Assembly: GCA_003225055.1 (NCBI GenBank)
Contig: QIAU01000127.1
Coordinates: 57,008-121,007 of the forward strand
Length of the DNA stretch: 64,000 nucleotides
Direction: 5' to 3'
Source of the DNA: Acidobacteriota bacterium
Lineage (GTDB): Bacteria > Acidobacteriota > Terriglobia > Terriglobales > Acidobacteriaceae
Part shown: piece after piece, positions 1 to 7,583 of the stretch
Layout: the number at the start of each line of letters is the position of its first letter
How positions within the stretch are numbered: position 1 is the first letter of the stretch
Made by a program: the position numbers and the translations under genes
Notes under the pieces: model-generated
Database searches by the model: none
What the model saw: only the letters and a program-made list of their open reading frames with translations
Told to the model about the DNA's origin: nothing

Positions 1-762
1 CGGCGGGAAGTAACTGTCCGTATGTTGCTGGCCCACTCCTCGGGACTGCCCGCGTACGAGAAATTGTTCTTGCAAGCACGCACCCCAGACCAGCTTCTGA
101 GCCGAGCGTTCTTGGTTCCGCTGGCCGCCGATCCCGGAACCGTCGCGGTATACAGCGACATTGGCTTCATCGTTCTTGGAGTGGTGCTGGCGCGGCTTGC
201 CGATGAACGGCTGGATGAGTTTTGTTACCGACACCTGCCCGTGCTTGGCATGCCTGACACCCTCTTCAACCCTCCGGCGCGTTGCCGTGCTTCCATTCCT
301 CCCACCGCCGACGATCGAACTTTTCGGAAGCGCATTATCCAGGGCGAAGTTCAGGACGAAAACGCCAGTGTTCTGGGAGGAGTAGCGGGACATGCCGGGC
401 TGTTTGGACCAGCGCGCGACCTCGCCCATTTTGCCCACACCATGCTTTTGGGGGGGCAGCCCCTGATTCTCCCCGAGACATTGTCCCTATTCACTCGCCG
501 TGAATCCACTCCCGACGGCACGTCTCGGGCGCTCGGTTGGGATACTGCTTCGCAACCATCCCAGTCGGGCAAGTATTTTTCACCGCGCTCTTTCGGGCAT
601 CTTGGGTACACCGGAACATCGCTGTGGATCGATCCCGAGCGGCAGTTTTCACTGACTCTGTTGACCAACCGCACCTGGCCGGACTCGAAGAACCAAGCTA
701 TTAAGCAGGTGCGACCAAAATTTCATGATGCAATAGTGGAAGCGTTGCAGCATGAAAAGTAA
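1..762 (+). CDS. Serine hydrolase, beta-lactamase/PBP4-like (5' end missing)
   Basis: The reading frame is open from the first base, so the gene starts before the window. The visible part matches the C-terminal two thirds of a class C beta-lactamase-like serine hydrolase: the stretch after the first ATG carries an LLAHSSGLP block (family LLTHTSGLP), then YSDIGF as the YxN-like second motif, and GYTGTSLWIDPE as the H/KTG-like third motif. The SxxK nucleophile motif must lie upstream of base 1. Such proteins usually work in the periplasm on peptidoglycan peptides or esters. It overlaps murQ by 11 nt, so the two are likely co-transcribed and the role may be cell-wall recycling (inference). An esterase role is also possible. 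Confidence 0.85.
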   Translation, partial: RREVTVRMLLAHSSGLPAYEKLFLQARTPDQLLSRAFLVPLAADPGTVAVYSDIGFIVLGVVLARLADERLDEFCYRHLPVLGMPDTLFNPPARCRASIPPTADDRTFRKRIIQGEVQDENASVLGGVAGHAGLFGPARDLAHFAHTMLLGGQPLILPETLSLFTRRESTPDGTSRALGWDTASQPSQSGKYFSPRSFGHLGYTGTSLWIDPERQFSLTLLTNRTWPDSKNQAIKQVRPKFHDAIVEALQHEK

Positions 763-1666
763 CCTCATCCTTCGCAAACTAAGAACCGAACAGCCCAATC
801 CCCTCTCGGCGGGGTTGGACTACAAGTCGTCGCTCGAAATTGCTCGCATCATGAATGCCGAAGATGCCAAGGTGGCAGCGGCGGTGAAGCGGGCTCTGCC
901 GCAGATTGCGCGCGCGATCGACTGGATTGAAGATGCGCTCCACAGCGGCGGGCGACTGATCTATGTCGGCGCCGGGACCAGCGGGAGGATCGCAGCCCTT
1001 GACGCCGCCGAGTCCCCGCCTACCTTCGATACCGACCCGAGAACTGTTCAATTCGTGATCGCGGGCGGTACCAAGGCGCTGGCGGCAGCCACCGAGGTCA
1101 GCGAGGACTCGCCGGACTTGGGCCGTCAGCAGATCGCCAAGCGCAAGCCTGGCAAGAACGATGTGGTGGTCGGAATCGCCGCCAGTGGACGTACTCCGTT
1201 CACGGTCGCGGCGATCCAGGAGGCTCGCCGCAAGGGCGCCAAGACGATTGCTGTCACCTGCAACCGGAATTCCCCGCTCGAAAAGGCCGCCCACCTTGCG
1301 ATCGTGACGCAGGTCGGGCCAGAGGTGCTGGCCGGCTCCTCCCGATTGAAGGCGGGTACGGCGCAGAAATTAGTGTTGAACATGCTTTCAACTGGGGCCA
1401 TGACTCGACTGGGCTATGTCTACGGCAACCTGATGGTGAACCTGCGTCTGAAGAACGAAAAGTTGAGGGAGCGTGGCATCAGCATCGTGGAACAGGCGGC
1501 CAGAGTGTCCCGCGAGGCGGCGCGCAAGGCACTACAGGCGGGGGGCAGCGTGGCTATCACCCTGGTGATGTTAAAGGCGGGCGTGAGCCGCGATGTGGCG
1601 GCGCGGGCTTTGAGACTTTCTCGCGGGAATGTCCGAGAGGCCATCACCAGCGTTAAACGGGACTGA
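752..1666 (+). CDS. murQ: N-acetylmuramic acid 6-phosphate etherase MurQ
   Basis: A 304-aa SIS-domain protein of normal MurQ length. MurQ cleaves the lactyl ether of MurNAc-6-phosphate to give GlcNAc-6-phosphate and D-lactate in the cytoplasm, a peptidoglycan recycling step. Family signatures are visible: VGAGTSGRIAALDAAE followed by SPPTF (catalytic Glu region, residues ~75-95) and IAGGTKAL followed by the ExSEDS block (~105-125). The C-terminus has the small helical domain typical of the family. The ATG overlaps the end of the serine hydrolase by 11 nt, suggesting translational coupling. The released D-lactate is of interest given the lactate-oxidation genes further downstream, but no direct link is shown. 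Confidence 0.95.
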   Translation: MKSNLILRKLRTEQPNPLSAGLDYKSSLEIARIMNAEDAKVAAAVKRALPQIARAIDWIEDALHSGGRLIYVGAGTSGRIAALDAAESPPTFDTDPRTVQFVIAGGTKALAAATEVSEDSPDLGRQQIAKRKPGKNDVVVGIAASGRTPFTVAAIQEARRKGAKTIAVTCNRNSPLEKAAHLAIVTQVGPEVLAGSSRLKAGTAQKLVLNMLSTGAMTRLGYVYGNLMVNLRLKNEKLRERGISIVEQAARVSREAARKALQAGGSVAITLVMLKAGVSRDVAARALRLSRGNVREAITSVKRD

Positions 1667-1720
1667 CACTAAAGTGCGTTTTCCGGCATCCCCTTTCCTG
1701 CTATCCACAGGACAACTGGC

Positions 1721-1726
1721 TACAAT
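1721..1726 (+). promoter_or_regulatory. Candidate -10 box (TACAAT) for murA
   Basis: TACAAT lies 50 nt upstream of the murA ATG in the 110-nt murQ-murA gap. No good TTGACA-like -35 is seen at 16-18 nt spacing. The same hexamer precedes polX (55912-55917), a membrane-protein gene (57755-57760) and thiO (60443-60448), which is the main reason to mention it. Confidence 0.35.
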
Positions 1727-1776
1727 AGGAAACAAAGCCGGATTGAAACCACCGTCGGGCTTGCCCAAGGAATTCG

Positions 1777-3081
1777 ATGGATAAGTTTGTTATTCGGGGC
1801 GGCAATCCCCTGCTGGGCACGGTTCGCGTCAGCGGGGCCAAGAACGCGGCCCTGCCTGCGATGGCCGCCGCCCTGCTCACGGAAGAGCCCGTCATCCTGG
1901 AGAATGTGCCCCAGGTACGCGACATCGAGACCACGCGCAAGCTGCTGTCCAGCATGGGCGCCGAAGTTGAGCTGGGGTATGGGCGGGCGCAGCACCGCAC
2001 CACGATTTGCTGTCGCAATCTGGCTAGGCCAGAAGCTTCCTACGAACTGGTTAAGACCATGCGAGCTTCCACCCTGGTTCTGGGTTCGCTGGTAGCTCGT
2101 TGTGGGCGGGCTCGGGTTTCCCTTCCCGGGGGATGCGCCATTGGAGCTCGGCCTATCGACCTCCACATCAAAGGACTTGAACGCCTGGGCGCTCACATCA
2201 CGCAGGAGCACGGCTACGTGGAAGCAAACGCAAGCCGGCTGCGCGGCGCTGAAGTGGTTTTCGACAAGATCACGGTGACCGGCACCGAGGACGTGCTGAT
2301 GGCTGCCACCCTCGCCGACGGAGAAACCATCATGCAGAATTGTGCCCGTGAGCCGGAAGTCGCCGATCTGGCTGACCTGCTCAACAAGATGGGCGCAAAC
2401 ATCGAGGGTGCGGGAACTTCCACCATCCGGGTGAAGGGAGTCAGCAAGCTGAATGGGGCGCGCCATCGCATTTGTCCTGATCGCATTGAGGCTGGAACCT
2501 TCATCCTTGCGGCTGCCCTTACAGGAGGAGACCTGAATGTTTCCGGCTGCGAGCCGCATCATCTCGATGCTCTGCTCCACAAACTCACAGAAGTCGGAGT
2601 GAAGACGGCGCACAACGGGGATTCTGTTCGCGTGCTCGGCAGTGGCGATCTGAAAGCTTCCGACGTGGTCACGGAAGAATACCCCGGCTTCCCCACCGAC
2701 ATGCAGGCGCAGTACATGGCGCTGGCTACTCAGGCGGAGGGAACGTCTATCATCACGGAAAACATCTTCGAGAACCGTTTCATGCATGCTCTGGAACTGG
2801 TGCGCATGGGAGCGAACATCAAGATGGAGGGCCGGCGGGCGATCGTGCGCGGGAAAACGCCGTTGAGCGCGGCCGCCGTACTGGCCTCGGATTTGCGGGC
2901 TTCCGCTTCGCTGGTTTTGGCTGCGCTGGTTGCCGATGGGGAAACCATCATTGATCGCGTTTACCACATTGACCGCGGCTATGAGCACATCGAAGAGAAA
3001 TTACGCGGCGTGGGAGCGCAGATCCGGCGCATTGGCGAAATGCTGCCCAAGAAGGTGGCCGCGCCCCTGGTGAGGGCGTAG
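1777..3081 (+). CDS. murA: UDP-N-acetylglucosamine 1-carboxyvinyltransferase MurA
   Basis: 434 aa, close to the usual ~420. It catalyses the first committed step of peptidoglycan synthesis, moving enolpyruvate from PEP to UDP-GlcNAc in the cytosol. Visible signatures: SGAKNAALPAMAAALL near the N-terminus (the substrate Lys of the KN motif), LPGGCAIGARPIDLHI with the active-site Cys that is the fosfomycin target (~residue 120), and EEYPGFPTDMQAQY with the catalytic Asp (~residue 310). The Cys is present rather than Asp, so the protein is predicted to be fosfomycin-sensitive (inference). It ends 145 nt before a terminator shared with the convergent pnp gene. Confidence 0.97.
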   Translation: MDKFVIRGGNPLLGTVRVSGAKNAALPAMAAALLTEEPVILENVPQVRDIETTRKLLSSMGAEVELGYGRAQHRTTICCRNLARPEASYELVKTMRASTLVLGSLVARCGRARVSLPGGCAIGARPIDLHIKGLERLGAHITQEHGYVEANASRLRGAEVVFDKITVTGTEDVLMAATLADGETIMQNCAREPEVADLADLLNKMGANIEGAGTSTIRVKGVSKLNGARHRICPDRIEAGTFILAAALTGGDLNVSGCEPHHLDALLHKLTEVGVKTAHNGDSVRVLGSGDLKASDVVTEEYPGFPTDMQAQYMALATQAEGTSIITENIFENRFMHALELVRMGANIKMEGRRAIVRGKTPLSAAAVLASDLRASASLVLAALVADGETIIDRVYHIDRGYEHIEEKLRGVGAQIRRIGEMLPKKVAAPLVRA

Positions 3082-3226
3082 GGCCAGCTTACGTCCACGC
3101 ACGCCGAGGTTGAGAAATCCAGGTACCGGCCTTCCCCACCTCTCCTTGATCCTTGGTTCCCAATTCTTCTTAGATGTCGTTGGGGGGACAGCGAGCTCAG
3201 CAGAATTCGCCATTGCCTAAGCAAGA

Positions 3227-3257
3227 AAATGGGCCGCGATTTTATCGCGGCCCATTT
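3227..3257 (-). terminator. Intrinsic terminator for pnp, also between convergent murA
   Basis: A perfect 13-bp stem (3227-3239 with 3245-3257, core GGGCCGCGA) with a 5-nt loop. Read on the minus strand the stem is followed by TTTTCTTGC, the U-tract expected for termination of pnp. On the plus strand the run after the stem is weak, so stopping murA is less certain. Confidence 0.85.
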
Positions 3258-3322
3258 GGTGGTGCTGTGGATTGGGGGAGGACGGGTCTTTGACCCCGTC
3301 CGAGCCGGGCGCAGCTCGGCTG

Positions 3323-5662
3323 CTAATGTCTACCGTGTCCGCCACCGCGACCACCCCGCCCGTTATGGCCACGACCGCCTCGGCCACCGCGACCGCCACC
3401 ACGGCCGCCGCGGTCGTGACGCCCGCCTCCGCCGCCGAGCTGGCGGGGCTGGTCCCGATTGAAGTTAGGTTCGCCTTCGGGTTCCTCGGGGAACTCTCCG
3501 CCGCCCTCGATGGTCATAGCAGGCGTACCGCCTTCGGCGGGCGCTTCTCCGCCGCCCATCTTGGCGCGCTGTTCCTTGAGAATCGCTTTGCGCGACAGGC
3601 GAATACGATTGCCTTCCACGGCCAGCACCTTGACCAGAACCTGGTCGCCCTCTTTCAGTTCGTCGCGGATATCTTTGATGCGATGCTCGGCGACTTCGCT
3701 GATGTGCAGCAAACCGTCGGTTCCAGGCAGGATTTCGACAAACGCTCCAAAATCCGCCAGGCGCGAGACCTTGCCGAGATAGGTCTTCCCTACTTCGGCG
3801 GTGGCAGTCAGGTCGCCGATAATCTGCAGAGCCCTGGCCGCCGAGGCTTCGTCATTGGACGCCACGTTGACCTTGCCCGAATCTTCGACGTCAATTTTGA
3901 CTCCGGTCTGCTCGATGATGCTGCGGATCATCTTGCCACCGGGCCCAATCACATCGCGAATCTTGTCCACAGGAATCTGCAAGGTGTAAATCCGCGGCGC
4001 ATAGGCCGAGACTTTCTCCCGCGGAGTGGAGATGGCTTCCTGCATCTTGTCGAGGATGAACAGGCGTCCGCGCCGGGCCTGGGCGAGAGCCTCGCGCATG
4101 ATCTGGGGCGTGATGCCCATCACCTTGATGTCCATCTGCAGAGCCGTGATGCCTTCACCGGTTCCGGCAACTTTAAAGTCCATGTCGCCGTAATGGTCTT
4201 CGGCACCGGCGATGTCGGTCAGGATGGCGTATTTCTCGCCTTCCTTCACCAGTCCCATCGCGACACCTGCAACCGGCGCGGCGATGGGAACGCCCGCATC
4301 CATTAGCGAGAGCGATGCCCCGCAGACGGTGGCCATCGAGGAAGAACCGTTGGACTCCAAGATGTCGGAAACCACGCGCATGGCGTAGGGCCACTTATCT
4401 TCACTAGGCAGCACGGCGGAGAGGGCTCGCTCCGCCAGCGCGCCGTGTCCGATTTCCCGGCGGCCTGCGCCGCGCAGGAAGGCTACTTCCCCAACCGAAA
4501 ACGGCGGGAAGTTGTAGTGCAGCATGAAGCGTTTCTTGGCCTCTCCCTCGAAAACCTCGAGCCGCTGCATATCGTCGCTCGTGCCTAGGGTGGTCGTGAC
4601 TAGCGCCTGGGTCTCACCGCGGGTGAAGATGGCCGAACCGTGGGTGCGTGGCAACACGCCCACTTCAATCCAGATGGGCCGGATCTGGTCGAATTCTCGC
4701 CTATCGGGACGGCGATGTTGGTCAATGACCTGCTGGCGGAAGATGCGCTCGCGCAGGATTTCGTAATAATGCTCGAGTTGGCGGCGACCCTCTTCATCTT
4801 CCTCCGGCAAGGCCTCCAGCAACTCGTCCTGTAAGGCCTTAACCAGGCTGTAGCTTTCGGATTTGGGATGCTTTTCAGTATCCAGGGCGTCGGTCAGCCG
4901 GTCGCCGGTTTTCTGCTTGAGATTGTTGTAGTAGGCCTCGTCGAATGCGGGAGGCACGACTTCCCTTTTGGGCTTGCCGGCGCGGCCGCGTAAGTCTTCG
5001 ATCGCGGCACAGATCTTTTTGATTTCGGCGTGGGCGAACTCAATCGCGTCTACCACGGTCTCTTCTTTCACCTGCTTGCCGCCGGACTCGATCATCACGA
5101 TGCCGTCCTTGGTGCCCACGACCATGATGTTGAGCAGGCTGTCACGCATCTCCGAGTAGGTCGGATTAATGATGAATTGTCCGTCAACAAGACCGACGCG
5201 CACCGCGCCCACCGGACCTTGAAACGGAACGTCGGAGAGAGTCAGGGCGCAGGAAGCAGCGTTGATGGCTACGACGTCAGGGTCGTTCTCGGTATCGGCA
5301 GAAAGCACGAATGCAATGACCTGGGTCTCGCAGCGGAAACCTTCCGGGAAAAGCGGGCGGATAGGGCGGTCGATCTGGCGGCTGGTGAGAATCTCGCGCT
5401 CACTGGGGCGGCCTTCGCGCTTAATGAATCCGCCGGGGATGCGGCCGCCGGCATAGGTGTATTCACGGTAGTCGACCGTCAACGGGAAGAAATCGATTCC
5501 TTCCCGCGGTTCGGGGTTGGCCACAGCGGTGGCCAGGATAACGTTGTCGCCCAGGCGTACCACAGCACTGCCATGCGCCTGCTTCGCCAGTTTTCCTGTT
5601 TCCAAAGTGATGCGTTTTCCGCCGGAAAGTTCAACGCTAGTAACTTGAGGTTCGGGCTTCAT
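3323..5662 (-). CDS. pnp: Polyribonucleotide nucleotidyltransferase (PNPase) with RGG-rich tail
   Basis: 779 aa, longer than the ~700-710 of most PNPases. It degrades RNA phosphorolytically 3' to 5' and forms a trimer in the degradosome. Domains in order: RNase PH 1, alpha-helical linker, RNase PH 2 with the catalytic block containing EDHYGDMDFK (~480-490), KH with IGPGGKMIRSIIE (~565), and S1 with GKVSRLADFGAFVEI (~630). After the S1 domain there is an acidic/proline-rich linker, then a ~40-residue tail made almost only of Gly, Arg and His with repeated RGG units. Such a tail should bind RNA non-specifically (inference from RGG proteins). It lies downstream of rpsO in the classical rpsO-pnp order. 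Confidence 0.97.
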   Translation of the reverse strand: MKPEPQVTSVELSGGKRITLETGKLAKQAHGSAVVRLGDNVILATAVANPEPREGIDFFPLTVDYREYTYAGGRIPGGFIKREGRPSEREILTSRQIDRPIRPLFPEGFRCETQVIAFVLSADTENDPDVVAINAASCALTLSDVPFQGPVGAVRVGLVDGQFIINPTYSEMRDSLLNIMVVGTKDGIVMIESGGKQVKEETVVDAIEFAHAEIKKICAAIEDLRGRAGKPKREVVPPAFDEAYYNNLKQKTGDRLTDALDTEKHPKSESYSLVKALQDELLEALPEEDEEGRRQLEHYYEILRERIFRQQVIDQHRRPDRREFDQIRPIWIEVGVLPRTHGSAIFTRGETQALVTTTLGTSDDMQRLEVFEGEAKKRFMLHYNFPPFSVGEVAFLRGAGRREIGHGALAERALSAVLPSEDKWPYAMRVVSDILESNGSSSMATVCGASLSLMDAGVPIAAPVAGVAMGLVKEGEKYAILTDIAGAEDHYGDMDFKVAGTGEGITALQMDIKVMGITPQIMREALAQARRGRLFILDKMQEAISTPREKVSAYAPRIYTLQIPVDKIRDVIGPGGKMIRSIIEQTGVKIDVEDSGKVNVASNDEASAARALQIIGDLTATAEVGKTYLGKVSRLADFGAFVEILPGTDGLLHISEVAEHRIKDIRDELKEGDQVLVKVLAVEGNRIRLSRKAILKEQRAKMGGGEAPAEGGTPAMTIEGGGEFPEEPEGEPNFNRDQPRQLGGGGGRHDRGGRGGGRGGRGGRGHNGRGGRGGGHGRH

Positions 5663-5858
5663 GATTCATTCCTTTTTTGAGCAGGAGGGTGTCCGCCAAG
5701 AGCGGATGCACGGTAGATGAGAGTGCCAGTAGCGTAATTGCAAGGGGCCGAAAACACTATTCCGAGTTCGGGGAATTCAAGCTCGGCCGCCCACCGATCG
5801 GCGGAGCCATCCCCAATACGCCCCGGCACCCATGCGCCGGGCACCCGACCGCAAGTTG

Positions 5859-6125
5859 TTACTTGCGCAGGCCGAGTTTCTGAACCACCGTCTTGTAGCG
5901 CTCGGAATCGTATTTCTTGAGGTAGTCGAGCAAGCGACGCCGCTTGCTGACCAGCATGAGAAGACCGCGGCGTGACCCGTGGTCTTTCTGGTGCGTCTTG
6001 AAGTGCTCCGTCAGTTGACCAATGCGCTCGCTTAACAGCGCAATCTGGACTTCTGGGCTGCCGGTATCCGTGGGATGCGTGCGATATTGGTCAATGAGGG
6101 ACTGCTTTTGCTCTCTGGCTAGCAC
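5859..6125 (-). CDS. rpsO: 30S ribosomal protein S15
   Basis: The protein from GTG at 6125 is 88 aa, the standard S15 length. It contains [37 protein letters not shown] and [19 protein letters not shown], all diagnostic of the family. An in-frame ATG 60 nt upstream would add 20 residues absent from S15 proteins, so GTG is preferred; an AGGAG lies 12 nt before it. S15 binds 16S rRNA early in 30S assembly. In other bacteria it can repress its own mRNA; no such structure was verified here. The 196-nt gap to pnp holds a short GC-rich inverted repeat near 5822-5841. Confidence 0.95.
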   Translation of the reverse strand: MLAREQKQSLIDQYRTHPTDTGSPEVQIALLSERIGQLTEHFKTHQKDHGSRRGLLMLVSKRRRLLDYLKKYDSERYKTVVQKLGLRK

Positions 6126-6294
6126 TAACCTGGTGCACTCCTGTCTGTTTTCGATTGTCTTTTGTGACGTCCTTGACTGTAACACGTTGAAGCGAAACCT
6201 GTAAAGTTAGCAGCTACTCATACTCAGCAAACCACTGGCGTCCTTCGTTCCTCTAAAATATCCTATGTGAGAGTAGGAGAGAGTAGGAGGAGGA

Positions 6295-7329
6295 GTGCTC
6301 TGCCCCAAATGCAGGAATGACAACCCGGCCGATTACCGCTTTTGCGGCATGTGCGGTACTCCGCTAGACAAGCCGGCCGCAGGTTCCGAACCTGGATCGA
6401 CACGAAGGGGCGAGTTGTCAGGGCTGCGGGAGCGCACCTCCGATACTCGGTCCCCGGTCAGTGGACCGTCGTTCCTGGGTTTAAATGATGTACCCTCGGG
6501 AACCGGTTACGGAGACTCTTCCCGGGACGTTACCTACTTGTTTGAAGATGAGCGGCCGCGGCGCACCTACTGGCGTTTCACCCTGGTGCTGATCATTCTT
6601 CTCGGTTTTGCTGGACTGGGATGGCTGGAATACACCCGTTCGGGAAAATCGTGGACTGCGCCATGGTCGACGGGTCCGGCGCAGAGCCCGATTCAGGCAG
6701 GCCAGCAGGCGCCACAGGAGCAGGACCAGGCAGCTCCAACTCAGCCACCGGCGGATAACTCGGCCCCCCCGAATCCGGGCAACGCTCTGGCCGCCGCCGC
6801 GCCAACGCCGTCCCCAGCTCCAGCCCAACCGGCAGCTGCTGAGGCGCCGGACACTACCGGAAGCAAGCAGGAGCAGGCCGAAAGCGCGTCCGCGGAAAAA
6901 CCGCCTTCTGCAAGCGACCGCAGCGAAGAAGCAGACACAACCGAACCTGCCAAGCCTATCAAGCCTGCCAAACCTGAGAAACTGGCAAAGTCGAAGGCAA
7001 AGCCGGCGCCGGTAACTTCGCCGGATGACGCGCTGGTTATCAACGCTGAGAAGTATCTTTACGGCCGGGGCGTACCACAGAATTGTGACCGCGCATTGAG
7101 CTCATTGCGCGCCGCGGCCGACCGTGAAAACCTCCGGGCCCGGAGCTTGCTGGGGACCATGTACGCGACCGGCCACTGTGTGCCGCGCGATCTTCCCAAC
7201 GCGTACCGATGGTTTGCTCTGGCTTCCCGCGAGAACACCGACAACATGTGGGTGCAGCGCAATCTGGAGATGATCTGGCGGGAAATGACTCCGCAGGAGC
7301 GGCAACTGGCTACGCAGAGAAGCCAGTGA
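6295..7329 (+). CDS. Zinc-ribbon, single-TM, Sel1-repeat protein
   Basis: 344 aa from a GTG start right after a purine-rich AGGAGGAGGA tract. Parts in order: an N-terminal zinc ribbon with CPKC and CGMC pairs (residues 3-6 and 18-21); a polar stretch; one transmembrane helix (~97-115, rich in L, I, V, G); a long Pro/Ala/Gln/Lys low-complexity linker (~120-235); and a C-terminal Sel1/TPR-like region with YLYGRGVPQNCDRAL and GTMYATGHCVPRDLPNAYRW. This layout predicts a cytoplasmic zinc finger with an extracytoplasmic repeat domain, probably for protein-protein contacts. The exact function is unknown. It is convergent with the small minus-strand frame and the phosphoesterase. Confidence 0.8.
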   Translation: MLCPKCRNDNPADYRFCGMCGTPLDKPAAGSEPGSTRRGELSGLRERTSDTRSPVSGPSFLGLNDVPSGTGYGDSSRDVTYLFEDERPRRTYWRFTLVLIILLGFAGLGWLEYTRSGKSWTAPWSTGPAQSPIQAGQQAPQEQDQAAPTQPPADNSAPPNPGNALAAAAPTPSPAPAQPAAAEAPDTTGSKQEQAESASAEKPPSASDRSEEADTTEPAKPIKPAKPEKLAKSKAKPAPVTSPDDALVINAEKYLYGRGVPQNCDRALSSLRAAADRENLRARSLLGTMYATGHCVPRDLPNAYRWFALASRENTDNMWVQRNLEMIWREMTPQERQLATQRSQ

Positions 7330-7386
7330 GGCGGACCGACTCGCGTTTCCTTTTGTTGTGGACCACCGCTTAACACCTATTAATAC

Positions 7387-7479
7387 CTACCTCTTAAAGT
7401 ACATCCACGCGGTAAGTGCCAATAAGACAACCGTGACGACCCAGAGAACTGAATCGCTCATCCCTGTTTTCTTGGCCAT
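7387..7479 (-). CDS. Candidate 30-aa single-TM small protein
   Basis: The frame from ATG at 7479 to TAG at 7387 encodes 30 residues: a basic N-terminus (MAKKTGMSDS), a hydrophobic helix of about 17 residues (VLWVVTVVLLALTAW) and a KR-ending C-terminus. The positive-hydrophobic-positive pattern is that of small membrane proteins. A clear Shine-Dalgarno is not seen, and the AAACAGGG before the second Met is too close to it. It lies between converging genes where no other protein fits. Treat as a candidate only. Confidence 0.35.
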   Translation of the reverse strand: MAKKTGMSDSVLWVVTVVLLALTAWMYFKR

Positions 7480-7540
7480 GTGTCACATTCTATGCCTTCG
7501 CGGTTCGAGAAAACAGCGAATGGAATTCCGGAAGTAAACA

Positions 7541-7567
7541 GGGCGGCTCAAAGAAATGGCTCCGCCC
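7541..7567. terminator. Hairpin between convergent genes
   Basis: GGGCGG (7541-7546) pairs with CCGCCC (7562-7567) over a 15-nt loop. On the plus strand it is followed by GAATTCTAATTTTT, so it could terminate the zinc-ribbon gene. On the minus strand it is followed by TGTTTACTT and could end the phosphoesterase transcript. Confidence 0.45.
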
Positions 7568-7583
7568 GAATTCTAATTTTTCT

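Noticed and set aside
1720..2988. A 422-codon minus-strand frame opposite murA
   Set aside because: It is the antisense shadow of a clear, conserved murA; no domain and no start context.
3272..4306. A 344-codon plus-strand frame opposite pnp
   Set aside because: Antisense to conserved pnp, with skewed Gly/Arg/Ala/His-type composition from the RGG tail DNA.
5663..5858. S15-type autoregulatory structure between rpsO and pnp
   Set aside because: Only a short GC-rich inverted repeat is visible; not enough to call a known regulatory fold.
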